NCBI GenBank assembly: GCA_021730905.1
Contig: JAKFYK010000110.1
Location: 1 to 39,530, forward strand
Origin: Betaproteobacteria bacterium
GTDB taxonomy: Bacteria; Pseudomonadota; Gammaproteobacteria; Burkholderiales; SG8-41
Length of the DNA stretch: 39,530 bases
Reading direction: 5' to 3'
The number at the start of each line of letters is the position of its first letter. The stretch's first letter is position 1. Below are positions 24,903 to 32,373 of the stretch, in pieces. The position numbers and the translations under genes were made by a program. The notes under the pieces are model-generated. The model worked only from the letters and a program-made list of their open reading frames with translations, was not told where the DNA came from and made no database searches.

Positions 24903-25258
24903 TGAATTATGTGGCGCAACACCCCATTGTGGTCAGCGCGTTGATGCTGACTGCATCCAATCTGTTCATGACCTTCGCCTGGTACGGGCATCTCAAACAT
25001 CTCAACAGCAAGCCGTGGTGGATTGCGGCGTTGATCAGTTGGGGCATCGCGTTGTTCGAGTATCTCATTCAGGTGCCGGCGAACCGCATCGGCTTTGAGC
25101 ACATGAATCTGGCGCAACTGAAGATACTGCAGGAAGTCATCACGCTTGCGGTATTCGTGCCGTTCGCCGTGTTCTACATGGGACAGGAAATCAAGATGAA
25201 TTATCTGTATGCGGCGGTGTGTTTGATGGGGGCAGTGTATTTCATCTTTAAAGCGTGA
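24902..25258 (+). CDS. DUF486 (DMT-superfamily) membrane protein
   Basis: A 118-residue protein of four predicted membrane helices, matching the DUF486 family (MLTASNLFMTFAWYGHLKHL...FEYLIQVPANRIG...LKILQEVITLAVFVPFAVFYMGQ). It is related to small multidrug-resistance-type transporters; the function is unknown. The start ATG is built into the end of a dispersed AT-rich repeat (24886-24902) and has no Shine-Dalgarno sequence. The ATG gives the correct family N-terminus, so a weak or leaderless start is possible. Just upstream is the hairpin GGATATT/AATATCC (24867-24883). Confidence 0.88.
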   Translation: MNYVAQHPIVVSALMLTASNLFMTFAWYGHLKHLNSKPWWIAALISWGIALFEYLIQVPANRIGFEHMNLAQLKILQEVITLAVFVPFAVFYMGQEIKMNYLYAAVCLMGAVYFIFKA

Positions 25259-25270
25259 AAGGGTAGGACA

Positions 25271-25340
25271 GTGAAGGAGTAAAGGAGTGAAGACGTAAAA
25301 GGGGTACCCTATTTACTCTTTCACGCCTTCACGTTTTCAC
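25271..25340. repeat. Long imperfect inverted repeat, purine-rich then pyrimidine-rich
   Basis: The left arm (25271-25301) is built of GTGAAGGAGTAAAGG-like units; the right arm (25309-25340) is its imperfect reverse complement; the centre is GGGTACCC (25302-25309). It lies between the DUF486 gene and mpl. It could be a transcription terminator or a dispersed repeat. Confidence 0.6.
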
Positions 25341-25366
25341 CACGCTTGAGGTATTCTCGCCCCATC

Positions 25367-26710
25367 ATGCACATCCATATTCTCGGCATTTGCGGCACCT
25401 TCATGGGCGGCATCGCGGCCATCGCGCGCGCCGCCGGAAACAAAGTCACCGGCTGCGATGCCAATGTGTATCCGCCGATGAGCGTCCAGCTTGAGGCGCA
25501 GGGCATAACGCTTATCGAAGGTTTTTCGATTGACCAGATCGAGCTCGCGCCGGATTTGTTCGTGATCGGCAATGTAGTCGCGCGCGGCAATCCATTGATG
25601 GAGGAAATACTCAATCGTGGCCTGCCCTACGCCTCCGGTCCGCAGTGGCTCGCTGAAAACGTGCTGCGCGACAAATGGGTGCTTGCGGTTGCCGGCACGC
25701 ATGGCAAGACCACTGCGACGTCGATGCTGACGTGGATGCTCGAACACGGTGGACTCAACCCCGGTTTTCTCGTCGGCGGCGTGCCGGAAAATTTTGGCAT
25801 ATCGGCGCGGCTGTCCGTCACGCCGTTCTTCGTGATCGAAGCCGACGAATACGACACCGCGTTCTTCGACAAGCGTTCCAAGTTCGTGCATTACCGTCCG
25901 CGTACCGCGATTTTGAACAACCTCGAATTCGATCACGCGGATATTTTTCCCGATCTCGCAGCGATCGAGACCCAGTTTCATCACCTGGTGCGCACCGTGC
26001 CGGGCAATGGCCTGATCGTCAGCAATGGCGGCGATGCCAACCTCGAACGTGTGCTCAAGCGCGGTTGCTGGACACCGGTCGAGCGCTACGGCGTAGCCGC
26101 TGGCTGGCAGGCGGGCACGCGCTACGAGGATGGCTTCGATGTATCGTTCAACGGCGCGTCACAAGGCCGCGTGCAATGGGATCTGCTGGGCGAGCACAAC
26201 GTCGCCAATGCACTGGCGGCTGCGGCTGCGGCGCGCCACGCCGGCGTGCCGGCGAAGGCAGCCATCGAAGCGCTGGCGACATTCAGGAACGTCAAACGCC
26301 GCATGGAGATGAAAGGCGTCGCCAACGGCGTCACTGTCTACGATGATTTCGCGCATCATCCGACGGCGATTGCCACCACCGTCGCCGGCCTGCGTGCGAA
26401 AATTGGAAGTGCGCGCCTGATTGCCGTGCTGGAGCCGCGCTCCAATACCATGAAGCTGGGCGCGCTGAAAGACGAGCTTGCCGGCAGTCTCTCCGATGCG
26501 GATTTGGTTTTTTGCTACAGCGCCGGGTTGGGCTGGGACGCCGCTGCCGTGCTGGCGCCGCTCGGCGAAAAAGCCAGCGCGAGCGATCATTTTGATTTGT
26601 TGCTCACGCAGATCGCTGCTGCTGCGCGTGCAGGCGACCACGTGCTGATCATGAGCAACGGCGGATTCAACGGCATACACGACAAGCTGCTGAAAATACT
26701 AGCGCGGTAA
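25367..26710 (+). CDS. mpl: UDP-N-acetylmuramate:L-alanyl-gamma-D-glutamyl-meso-diaminopimelate ligase
   Basis: A Mur-ligase-family enzyme (447 aa) that joins recycled murein tripeptide to UDP-MurNAc in peptidoglycan recycling. The N-terminal segment MHIHILGICGTFMGGIAAIA is characteristic of Mpl; the ATP-binding P-loop is AGTHGKTTATSML (Lys114), and the Mpl-specific VIEADEYDTAFFDKRSKFVHYRP and DDFAHHPTAI follow. The start ATG at 25367 gives the exact family N-terminus. The product is cytosolic. The gene is followed by an amidase gene after 32 nt. Confidence 0.95.
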   Translation: MHIHILGICGTFMGGIAAIARAAGNKVTGCDANVYPPMSVQLEAQGITLIEGFSIDQIELAPDLFVIGNVVARGNPLMEEILNRGLPYASGPQWLAENVLRDKWVLAVAGTHGKTTATSMLTWMLEHGGLNPGFLVGGVPENFGISARLSVTPFFVIEADEYDTAFFDKRSKFVHYRPRTAILNNLEFDHADIFPDLAAIETQFHHLVRTVPGNGLIVSNGGDANLERVLKRGCWTPVERYGVAAGWQAGTRYEDGFDVSFNGASQGRVQWDLLGEHNVANALAAAAAARHAGVPAKAAIEALATFRNVKRRMEMKGVANGVTVYDDFAHHPTAIATTVAGLRAKIGSARLIAVLEPRSNTMKLGALKDELAGSLSDADLVFCYSAGLGWDAAAVLAPLGEKASASDHFDLLLTQIAAAARAGDHVLIMSNGGFNGIHDKLLKILAR

Positions 26711-26721
26711 AGCGCAAGGTC

Positions 26722-26733
26722 ATTTGTTTTTAA
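26722..26733 (+). repeat. AT-rich dispersed repeat, copy 6 (partial)
   Basis: ATTTGTTTTTAA, the right 12 bases of the motif, 9 nt before the amidase start codon. Confidence 0.5.
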
Positions 26734-26742
26734 GGAATTTAT

Positions 26743-27915
26743 ATGAGCATTCTGGACCGTGATTCGCTTGGCGCATTTTGCCGCCATACCCATGTTGAAG
26801 TGGAAGGCGCATCCGGCGGTCCGCTCGCCGGACTTACCTTTGGCCTGAAAGACATTTTCGATGTCGCGGGACACAAAACCGGTTTCGGCAGTCCCGACTG
26901 GCTGCGCACGCATGATGCAGCGAAGGTGCATTCGCAGGTCGCAGAAAAATTGCTCGACGCCGGCGCGACGCTCGCTGGTAAAACGCACACCGAAGAAATG
27001 GCGTTCAGCCTCACCGGCGAGAACGCACACTATGGCACGCCGATCAACGTGCGTGCACCGGATCGCGTGCCCGGCGGTTCCTCCAGCGGCTCGGCGGCGG
27101 CGGTGGCAGGCAACCTCGTTGATTTTGCCATCGGCAGCGACACCGGCGGCTCGGTGCGCGGGCCGGCGAGCTTTTGCGGCATTTACGGCATACGCCCGAC
27201 GCACGGACGCATTTCACTCGAAGGCGTATGTCCGCTCGCGCCGGGCTTCGATACCTGTGGCTGGTTCGCGCGCGACGCGACGATGCTGGCGCGCGTGGGT
27301 GACGTGCTGCTCGGCGGCGGGGCATCAGCGCCTGGGCGTGTGCTGTTGGCACAGGATGCGTTCGCGCTCGCGATGCCCGAAGCGGTAGAGGCATTTCCGC
27401 CGGCGCTGGCGCGCGCCACAAAAGTGCTGGGCATGCCCGAGCCCGTAACCGTCAGCGCCGAAGGTTTGAATGAATGGTTCGAGGTGTTTCGCATTCTGCA
27501 ATTCGCGGAAATCTGGAATACGCATCGCGAATGGGTGACGCGCGTGAAACCAAATTTCGGCCCGGCCATCGGCAAGCGCTTCGAGGCGGTGGCGAAAGTC
27601 ACGCCCGCCGAAGTCGCGCAAATGACGCCGCGGCGCGAAGCCATCGCCGAACGCCTCGACCAATTGCTCGCGAACAACGCCATCTTGCTGTTGCCGAGCA
27701 TGCCCGACATCACGCCGCTCAAGAACTGCCCGCACGAACAGACCACTGCGTTTCGCGAACGCGCCATGGGCATGCTGTGTATTTCCGGCATCGGCCGGCT
27801 GCCGCAGGTGAGCCTGCCGCTGGCCCAAGTCAACGGGCTACCGCTGGGCCTGTCGCTGGTCGCCGCCCGCGGCAACGACGAAATGCTGCTGGCGGTGGCA
27901 CAGCAGATCGTTTAA
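26743..27915 (+). CDS. Amidase (amidase signature family)
   Basis: A 390-residue enzyme of the amidase-signature family, with the catalytic triad Lys36 (FGLKDIFD), Ser113 (GGSSSGS) and nucleophile Ser137 (GSDTGGSVRGPASF). Family members hydrolyse amides to acids and ammonia; the substrate is unknown. It is somewhat short for the family (often 450-500 aa), matching the compact form. The start ATG at 26743 has AAGGA at 26732-26736, 6 nt upstream. The leader also contains a partial copy of the AT-rich repeat (26722-26733). It lies 23 nt before the PhzF gene. Confidence 0.88.
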   Translation: MSILDRDSLGAFCRHTHVEVEGASGGPLAGLTFGLKDIFDVAGHKTGFGSPDWLRTHDAAKVHSQVAEKLLDAGATLAGKTHTEEMAFSLTGENAHYGTPINVRAPDRVPGGSSSGSAAAVAGNLVDFAIGSDTGGSVRGPASFCGIYGIRPTHGRISLEGVCPLAPGFDTCGWFARDATMLARVGDVLLGGGASAPGRVLLAQDAFALAMPEAVEAFPPALARATKVLGMPEPVTVSAEGLNEWFEVFRILQFAEIWNTHREWVTRVKPNFGPAIGKRFEAVAKVTPAEVAQMTPRREAIAERLDQLLANNAILLLPSMPDITPLKNCPHEQTTAFRERAMGMLCISGIGRLPQVSLPLAQVNGLPLGLSLVAARGNDEMLLAVAQQIV

Positions 27916-27938
27916 TTTTCTAACACGCGAGATTCGGG

Positions 27939-28793
27939 ATGACTGCTTACGCCTATCGCATCGTCAATGTGTTCGCCGATGCATCATCGCCGCAGCCGCG
28001 GCTCACCGGCAATCCTCTCGCGGTATTTGAGGACGGGCGCGGCCTCGACGATGCGACCATGCAGGCGCTGGCACTGCAATTCAATCTGTCGGAAACCGTA
28101 TTCATCCTGCCCTCCGACAAGGCCACGGCGCGCGTGCGCATATTCACCGCCGCGTTCGAAATGCCGTTCGCCGGACATCCCACGCTGGGTTCAGCGCACG
28201 TGGTGCGCGCGCTCACCCGCTGCGGCGACAGCCTGACGCTGGAAATGACCGCCGGCGTGATTCCGGTACAGGCGCGCGGCGATACCTGGACGCTCAAGGC
28301 CAACGCGCCGAAGACGCGCGCGCCGGATGCATCCGTTGTCGAGATCGCCGCCACGCTGGGGCTGAACGCTGCCGACCTCGCCGCCGCGCCGCTGTGGGTG
28401 AACACCGGCAATGAACAGATGGTGGTGGCGCTGGGGAGCGCAGACGCGGTGCGGCGCTGCCGTCCCGATCCGGCGCGCATGGCCGCGCACCGCAACGCCG
28501 ACAATGCGCCCAAGTTTTTCGCGTGGGCTGAACTGGGCAACAGAGAAATTCTCGCGCGGTTTTTTCTGCTGAAGCACGGTGCGCTGCTGGAGGATTACGG
28601 CACCGGCAGCGCGGCGGCCAATCTTGGCGGCTGGTTCGTCACCCAGCGCGCGGTGCTGCGGCTGAAGCGCGTGATTCAGCAAGGCGAGCCGATTGGCCGT
28701 CCGGCACGGGTGATGCTCGATGTGGATGCCAACGGCGGCATTTTTGTCGGCGGGGTGGTGGTGGAATTGGGGGTGGGGACGGTGGTGTTGTAA
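27939..28793 (+). CDS. PhzF-family isomerase
   Basis: A 284-residue protein of the PhzF/epimerase-like fold. The catalytic Glu52 is in FNLSETVFIL, with the motif PFAGHPTLGSAHV and the C-terminal motif YGTGSAAANLGGWFV. Only PhzF itself is known to act in phenazine synthesis; no other phz gene is near, so the natural substrate is unknown. It probably forms an operon with the amidase upstream. Confidence 0.9.
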   Translation: MTAYAYRIVNVFADASSPQPRLTGNPLAVFEDGRGLDDATMQALALQFNLSETVFILPSDKATARVRIFTAAFEMPFAGHPTLGSAHVVRALTRCGDSLTLEMTAGVIPVQARGDTWTLKANAPKTRAPDASVVEIAATLGLNAADLAAAPLWVNTGNEQMVVALGSADAVRRCRPDPARMAAHRNADNAPKFFAWAELGNREILARFFLLKHGALLEDYGTGSAAANLGGWFVTQRAVLRLKRVIQQGEPIGRPARVMLDVDANGGIFVGGVVVELGVGTVVL

Positions 28794-28909
28794 GCGCCGC
28801 AGTAAACCGCTGCTACTTTTGACGATTTGTATTTTCTCGGTTAAGAAGATTGACTACCAAGTTAGTGCGCAAAATTGCCACCTGATATATCAAAGTTAGC
28901 CTAAACCAA

Positions 28910-29455
28910 ATGCATTGGCACGATCTCATTCCGTTACAGTTTAGGTTTGTAAGCGGAGTTCGGGATTATGAATTTAAGACAAGATTTTTCCATCCTCGAT
29001 ACTCAGCAAACGCTGACACTTTGCCGGCTCAAGTAAAATTAGGCTCAATCTTTTGCGACCTTGTCATCAGTCGTGCGAAAGATCCAACATTATTTGAAGC
29101 TATGAAGCGTCTCTTGGAGGTGGATGGAGAAACCAATCGAGAGCTTCGTTATATGACGGTTCACAATGCATATGAGGCTCTTGTCCGCCACCGTGATATT
29201 GATATCACTTCGATCCGGCATTCGTTTGCGCATCCAGCAGATCAACTAACACATCCAGCTGTAATTCAGTCGCTGAATAAGCGTTTCGGTAGCACGGAGA
29301 TTAATCTTCGGGAACATTCCCACAAACGGGAATATTTTCGTTGTCTAGGCGGCATGCTGGTAGTGCTAGACCAGGTGCTGGCGCGGGAACTGGAGTTGCG
29401 GTCTAGTGCGGGCGCGCGGCAAGCAAGCACTACTCAACGCAATGTTAAACATTAA
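28910..29455 (+). CDS. Hypothetical protein with a HEPN-like RX4H motif
   Basis: A 181-residue protein I do not recognise. Base composition is visibly lower in GC than the neighbours and codon use is different (many AAA, TTT, ATT codons), suggesting recent transfer. It contains RHSFAH (Arg103 to His108), which fits the RX4-6H motif of HEPN ribonucleases found in toxin and defence proteins, and a helical C-terminal segment (GGMLVVLDQVLARELE). The motif is short, so the assignment is tentative. The small basic protein follows 17 nt downstream, possibly co-transcribed. Confidence 0.65.
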   Translation: MHWHDLIPLQFRFVSGVRDYEFKTRFFHPRYSANADTLPAQVKLGSIFCDLVISRAKDPTLFEAMKRLLEVDGETNRELRYMTVHNAYEALVRHRDIDITSIRHSFAHPADQLTHPAVIQSLNKRFGSTEINLREHSHKREYFRCLGGMLVVLDQVLARELELRSSAGARQASTTQRNVKH

Positions 29456-29472
29456 AAAGCAGACAATCCTCT

Positions 29473-29805
29473 ATGGCCGGAAAGAAAAAAGGCGTACTCA
29501 CGGTGTCGGGGGAATGGGCGAAGCATCTTCGACCTGATGGACGCCGTGCGTTCTGGAGTGGCGAGCGCAAGGCCGCGCAGAACCACATCGAGTCCGAGTT
29601 GGATGCAGAGCTGTCTGCGCCTGTCAAAAACAAGCGTCCGCAAAAGCCGGCATCTAGCGCGAAGCCTGACTCTTCAGCGAAGGCCGGTATCCGTCAACGG
29701 CGTGCGAAACCTTTGCGCAAACGTCAACCTTCATTCATGAAGAATTTGTTTCAGTTGCGGCGGCTCGTTCACTTCAACTGCATCAATTTCCCCTGCGCCC
29801 ACTGA
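29473..29805 (+). CDS. Small basic hypothetical protein
   Basis: A 110-residue lysine/arginine-rich protein not assigned to a family. The N-terminus (KKGVLTVSGEWAKHLRP and RAFWSGERKAAQNHIESEL) looks folded and conserved-type; the middle is a low-complexity Lys/Ala/Ser linker. The last ~12 residues are encoded antisense to the end of the FG-GAP-like gene (overlap of 37 nt), so the C-terminus may be an extension after loss of an original stop. No ribosome-binding site better than a weak one is visible. Confidence 0.5.
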   Translation: MAGKKKGVLTVSGEWAKHLRPDGRRAFWSGERKAAQNHIESELDAELSAPVKNKRPQKPASSAKPDSSAKAGIRQRRAKPLRKRQPSFMKNLFQLRRLVHFNCINFPCAH

Positions 29806-30218
29806 TAGCGTAGCTGCGTTTTTCTCGTCGGACAGCAGCGTGGATCGTTGGGTCCCGGCATCAGGGTGTCTACAAAAATCGTCGATCCCTTGACGGTGAG
29901 TTTTTCGACTTGCCCGCCGAGATCGGTGGTCAGGGTGCGGTAGTTTTTGCCCTGATCCAGAAAAATCGACATTTTGGAGTAGCCGAACGTCGGTCCCAGC
30001 GCATCCCACAGCAGCACGATGTCGGGCCTGCTGTCGCCGTTGAGATCGGTAATCACATGCTGCCTTGCCGAGATGTCCATGCCTTCGATCTTCTGCGAAC
30101 CCATGAACTTGGCGACCACGGCCTTGGCGCCGCTGTCGTCGAGCGCGTGCGCAGTGGGGATCAGCAGGAGCAGGGCAAGCAGATGGGACAGACAAAATGC
30201 CAGGCGGGATGTGCGCAT
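29769..30218 (-). CDS. Secreted FG-GAP/VCBS-like repeat protein
   Basis: A 149-residue protein with a Sec signal peptide (residues 1 to ~25, ending TAHA) and one Ca-binding-like repeat ITDLNGDSRPDIVLLWD, typical of FG-GAP/VCBS beta-propeller blades. It is too short for a full propeller. The ATG at 30218 is preceded by GGAG; the open frame extends upstream without support. The remainder (YSKMSIFLDQGKNYRTLTTDLGG) is not recognised. Role unknown. Confidence 0.75.
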   Translation of the reverse strand: MRTSRLAFCLSHLLALLLLIPTAHALDDSGAKAVVAKFMGSQKIEGMDISARQHVITDLNGDSRPDIVLLWDALGPTFGYSKMSIFLDQGKNYRTLTTDLGGQVEKLTVKGSTIFVDTLMPGPNDPRCCPTRKTQLRYQWAQGKLMQLK

Positions 30219-30311
30219 GACGGCGACTCCATAAATGGGGTGGGAATGAATACTATCGCTCATTTGTCGCCCGCTTTCAAACGGGTCTGCACGCGGAGGG
30301 CGGCAACGCTC

Positions 30312-30317
30312 TAAAAT
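30312..30317 (+). promoter_or_regulatory. Candidate -10 element for the enoyl-CoA hydratase gene
   Basis: TAAAAT in the context CTAAAATAGCGCGC lies about 40 nt upstream of the start codon. The -35 region is not convincing. Confidence 0.35.
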
Positions 30318-30358
30318 AGCGCGCTCGGAGCAAAGGTTCAATTCAAATGGAGAAAACC

Positions 30359-31141
30359 ATGGGCAATGAAGAAGTCGGCGTCAGCATCGAAGGTCATGTC
30401 GCAACGGTCGAACTGCGGCGGCCGCCGAATAATTTTCTCGACGTCGATCTTATCGGGAGCCTGGCGACGGCGCTGGAGGCGCTCGACAAGGACAGCAATT
30501 GCCGTAGCATCGTGCTGGCCGCGGCGGGCAAGCATTTCTGCGCGGGCGCGAACCTGCAAAAGCGTCTCAACGACGAAGCAGCGGGGCAGAAGCAGGTGGC
30601 GCGACCGCGGCATCTGTATCACGAGGCGCAGCGCCTGGTGCAGACCAGGAAACCCATCGTCGCAGCGGTGCATGGCAGTGCGATCGGTGCTGGACTGGGC
30701 CTGGCGCTGGTGGCGGATTTCCGCGTGACGTGCAAGGAAGCGCGGCTCGCCGCGAATTTCTGCGCGCTCGGTTATCACCCCGGCTTTGGCATGACCTACA
30801 CGCTGCCGCGTGTGGTCGGACATCAAACCGCCCGGTGGCTGTTCCTCACGGGAAAACGCATACCGGGCGAGGAAGCCGTCGCGATGGGCCTTGCCGACCG
30901 CCTGGTGGAGCAGGACAAGGTGCGGCAGGTTGCGCACGAGATGGCGTCAGAGCTCGCGAAATCCGGTCCACTGGCAGTGCAGGCCGCGCGCGAGACGCTT
31001 AATGCCGATCTCTACGCGTCGTTTCGCGCGGCGACCGAGCGCGAGGCGTTCATGCAGAACATGCTGCGCGAGACAAACGACTTCAAGGAAGGCGTGAAAG
31101 CGGGATTTGACCGGCGCGAACCGATGTTTACCGGGACTTGA
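30359..31141 (+). CDS. Enoyl-CoA hydratase/isomerase family protein
   Basis: A 260-residue crotonase-fold protein. The oxyanion-hole segments are AAGKHFCAGANLQ and HGSAIGAGLGLALVADFRV. Neither catalytic glutamate of typical enoyl-CoA hydratase is certain: the second region reads CALGYHPGFGMTYTLPRVVG, so the reaction may differ. The ATG at 30359 is preceded by GGAGA with a 5-nt spacer; ATG 30347 in frame is an alternative with AAAGG. It is convergent with two acyl-CoA dehydrogenase genes, suggesting a shared acyl-CoA pathway. Confidence 0.88.
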   Translation: MGNEEVGVSIEGHVATVELRRPPNNFLDVDLIGSLATALEALDKDSNCRSIVLAAAGKHFCAGANLQKRLNDEAAGQKQVARPRHLYHEAQRLVQTRKPIVAAVHGSAIGAGLGLALVADFRVTCKEARLAANFCALGYHPGFGMTYTLPRVVGHQTARWLFLTGKRIPGEEAVAMGLADRLVEQDKVRQVAHEMASELAKSGPLAVQAARETLNADLYASFRAATEREAFMQNMLRETNDFKEGVKAGFDRREPMFTGT

Positions 31142-31150
31142 GCTAGGCCT

Positions 31151-31176
31151 CTCATTCCCCTTGCAGGGGAGGGAAG
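31151..31176. repeat. Small palindromic intergenic repeat
   Basis: CCCCT (31158-31162) and AGGGG (31166-31170) form a short hairpin between the convergent hydratase and dehydrogenase genes. It resembles the CCCTCTCC/GGAGAGGG type of intergenic repeat at 32330. No T-run follows. Confidence 0.4.
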
Positions 31177-31188
31177 TTTGCAAGAAGT

Positions 31189-32307
31189 CTACGCTGCCAC
31201 CAACCCCAGCACGCTCTCCAGCCGTTTGCGATGCACCTTGGGCGCGCCCAGGCAGTGATACAGCGAACGCGACATCTTGGTGTGCAGCGTTAACCCGTAT
31301 TCGCGCGACACGCCTATACCCGCATGCACTTCGTGTGCATAGTCGCAGGCACGCATGTAGCTTTCCGAAGCCACTGACTTGGCGACATGGCAGCTTGCCG
31401 CGGCGTCCATGCCACTGTCGAGTTTCGACAGCGCTTCGTAGGTGGTCCAGCGTGCTGAATCGAGGTAATTGACCAGGTGGATAAGGTGATCCTGCACGCG
31501 CGCGAAACGGCCGATGATCTGGCCGAATTGCGTGCGCTCGCGCGCGTAGTTTAGCGACATGTCGAAGACGGTCTTGCAGGATCCCACCTTGTAGGCGCAC
31601 AACACGGGCGTTACCGCCAGCATTGCGCGCTCCGCCGCAGGCCAGGCGTCGACTATGACATCGCCTGCACCTACTTTAACGTTGTCGAGCAGCACTTCGC
31701 ACATGCCGGTGATGAAGCCATCGAGCGTGCGTATGGCAACACCAGCCGCCTTGGCGTCGACACGCAGCACGCTCACGCCCTTGTTGCCTTCGACGCGCGC
31801 GGCCACCAGCAAATCCGTCGCGAAATTCGCGTCGTGCACAAACACCTTGGTTCCGGACAGCGTGTAGTCACTGCCTGCGCGTTTGGCAGTGGCGCGCACA
31901 CCATCGGCCGACCAGGCGTACTGCGATTCTGTGAGTGCCAATGCAAATACGCGCTCGCCGCTGGCGATGCGTGGCAGCCAGTCCTTTTTCAGGTCCTCGC
32001 TGCCCGCATCCATGAGGATACGCGCACACAGCACCGCCGACGAAAAAAGCGGGCCCGGTACAGGGCCGCAGCCGAGTTCTTCAAACAATACGGCCACGTC
32101 GGTCATGCTGTTGCCGGTGCCGCCATACTGTTCCGGTATCGCCATGCCGGCCCAGCCGAGTTCCGACATCTGCGGCCATAGTGTTTTCATGAATGCAACG
32201 GGATCGCGGTCGAGCTTGAGCAGCACGTCGCGGTCGCACGAGCCGCGCACGAAGTCGCGCGCCGAATCTTGTATCAGTTGCTGAGTATCGTTGAGTGACA
32301 AGTCCAT
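31189..32307 (-). CDS. Acyl-CoA dehydrogenase, smaller subunit type
   Basis: A 372-residue flavoprotein of the acyl-CoA dehydrogenase family, with the N-terminal helical domain (GWAGMAIPEQYGGTGNSMTDVAVLFEELG), a beta domain (VFALALTESQYAWS) and C-terminal helical domain (YARERTQFGQIIGRFARVQDHLIHL, HAGIGVSREYGLTLHTKMSRSL). The substrate-loop motif TESQYAWSADG departs from the usual TEPxAGSD, typical of one partner of heterotetrameric dehydrogenases. The ATG at 32307 has AGGAG upstream. It lies 66 nt downstream of the second dehydrogenase, suggesting an alpha2beta2 complex. Confidence 0.9.
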   Translation of the reverse strand: MDLSLNDTQQLIQDSARDFVRGSCDRDVLLKLDRDPVAFMKTLWPQMSELGWAGMAIPEQYGGTGNSMTDVAVLFEELGCGPVPGPLFSSAVLCARILMDAGSEDLKKDWLPRIASGERVFALALTESQYAWSADGVRATAKRAGSDYTLSGTKVFVHDANFATDLLVAARVEGNKGVSVLRVDAKAAGVAIRTLDGFITGMCEVLLDNVKVGAGDVIVDAWPAAERAMLAVTPVLCAYKVGSCKTVFDMSLNYARERTQFGQIIGRFARVQDHLIHLVNYLDSARWTTYEALSKLDSGMDAAASCHVAKSVASESYMRACDYAHEVHAGIGVSREYGLTLHTKMSRSLYHCLGAPKVHRKRLESVLGLVAA

Positions 32308-32329
32308 GTTCTTCTCCTAAGACTCTGTT

Positions 32330-32367
32330 CCCTCTCCTTCAAGTAGAGGGTTAGGGTGGGGATGGGG
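32330..32367 (+). repeat. Hairpin and G-quadruplex-like intergenic repeat
   Basis: CCCTCT (32330-32335) and AGAGGG (32345-32350) form a hairpin whose right arm runs into four G-tracts at 32348-32367 (GGG, GGG, GGGG, GGGG) with loops of 3, 1 and 2 nt. This fits a G-quadruplex pattern on the plus strand, opposite to the coding direction. It lies between two acyl-CoA dehydrogenase genes. Confidence 0.55.
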
Positions 32368-32373
32368 TTGCGC

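Noticed and set aside
25255..25366. CRISPR-like array in the GTGAAGG-type repeats
   Set aside because: Units are 7-15 nt, degenerate and without spacers; it is an inverted, internally repetitive element.
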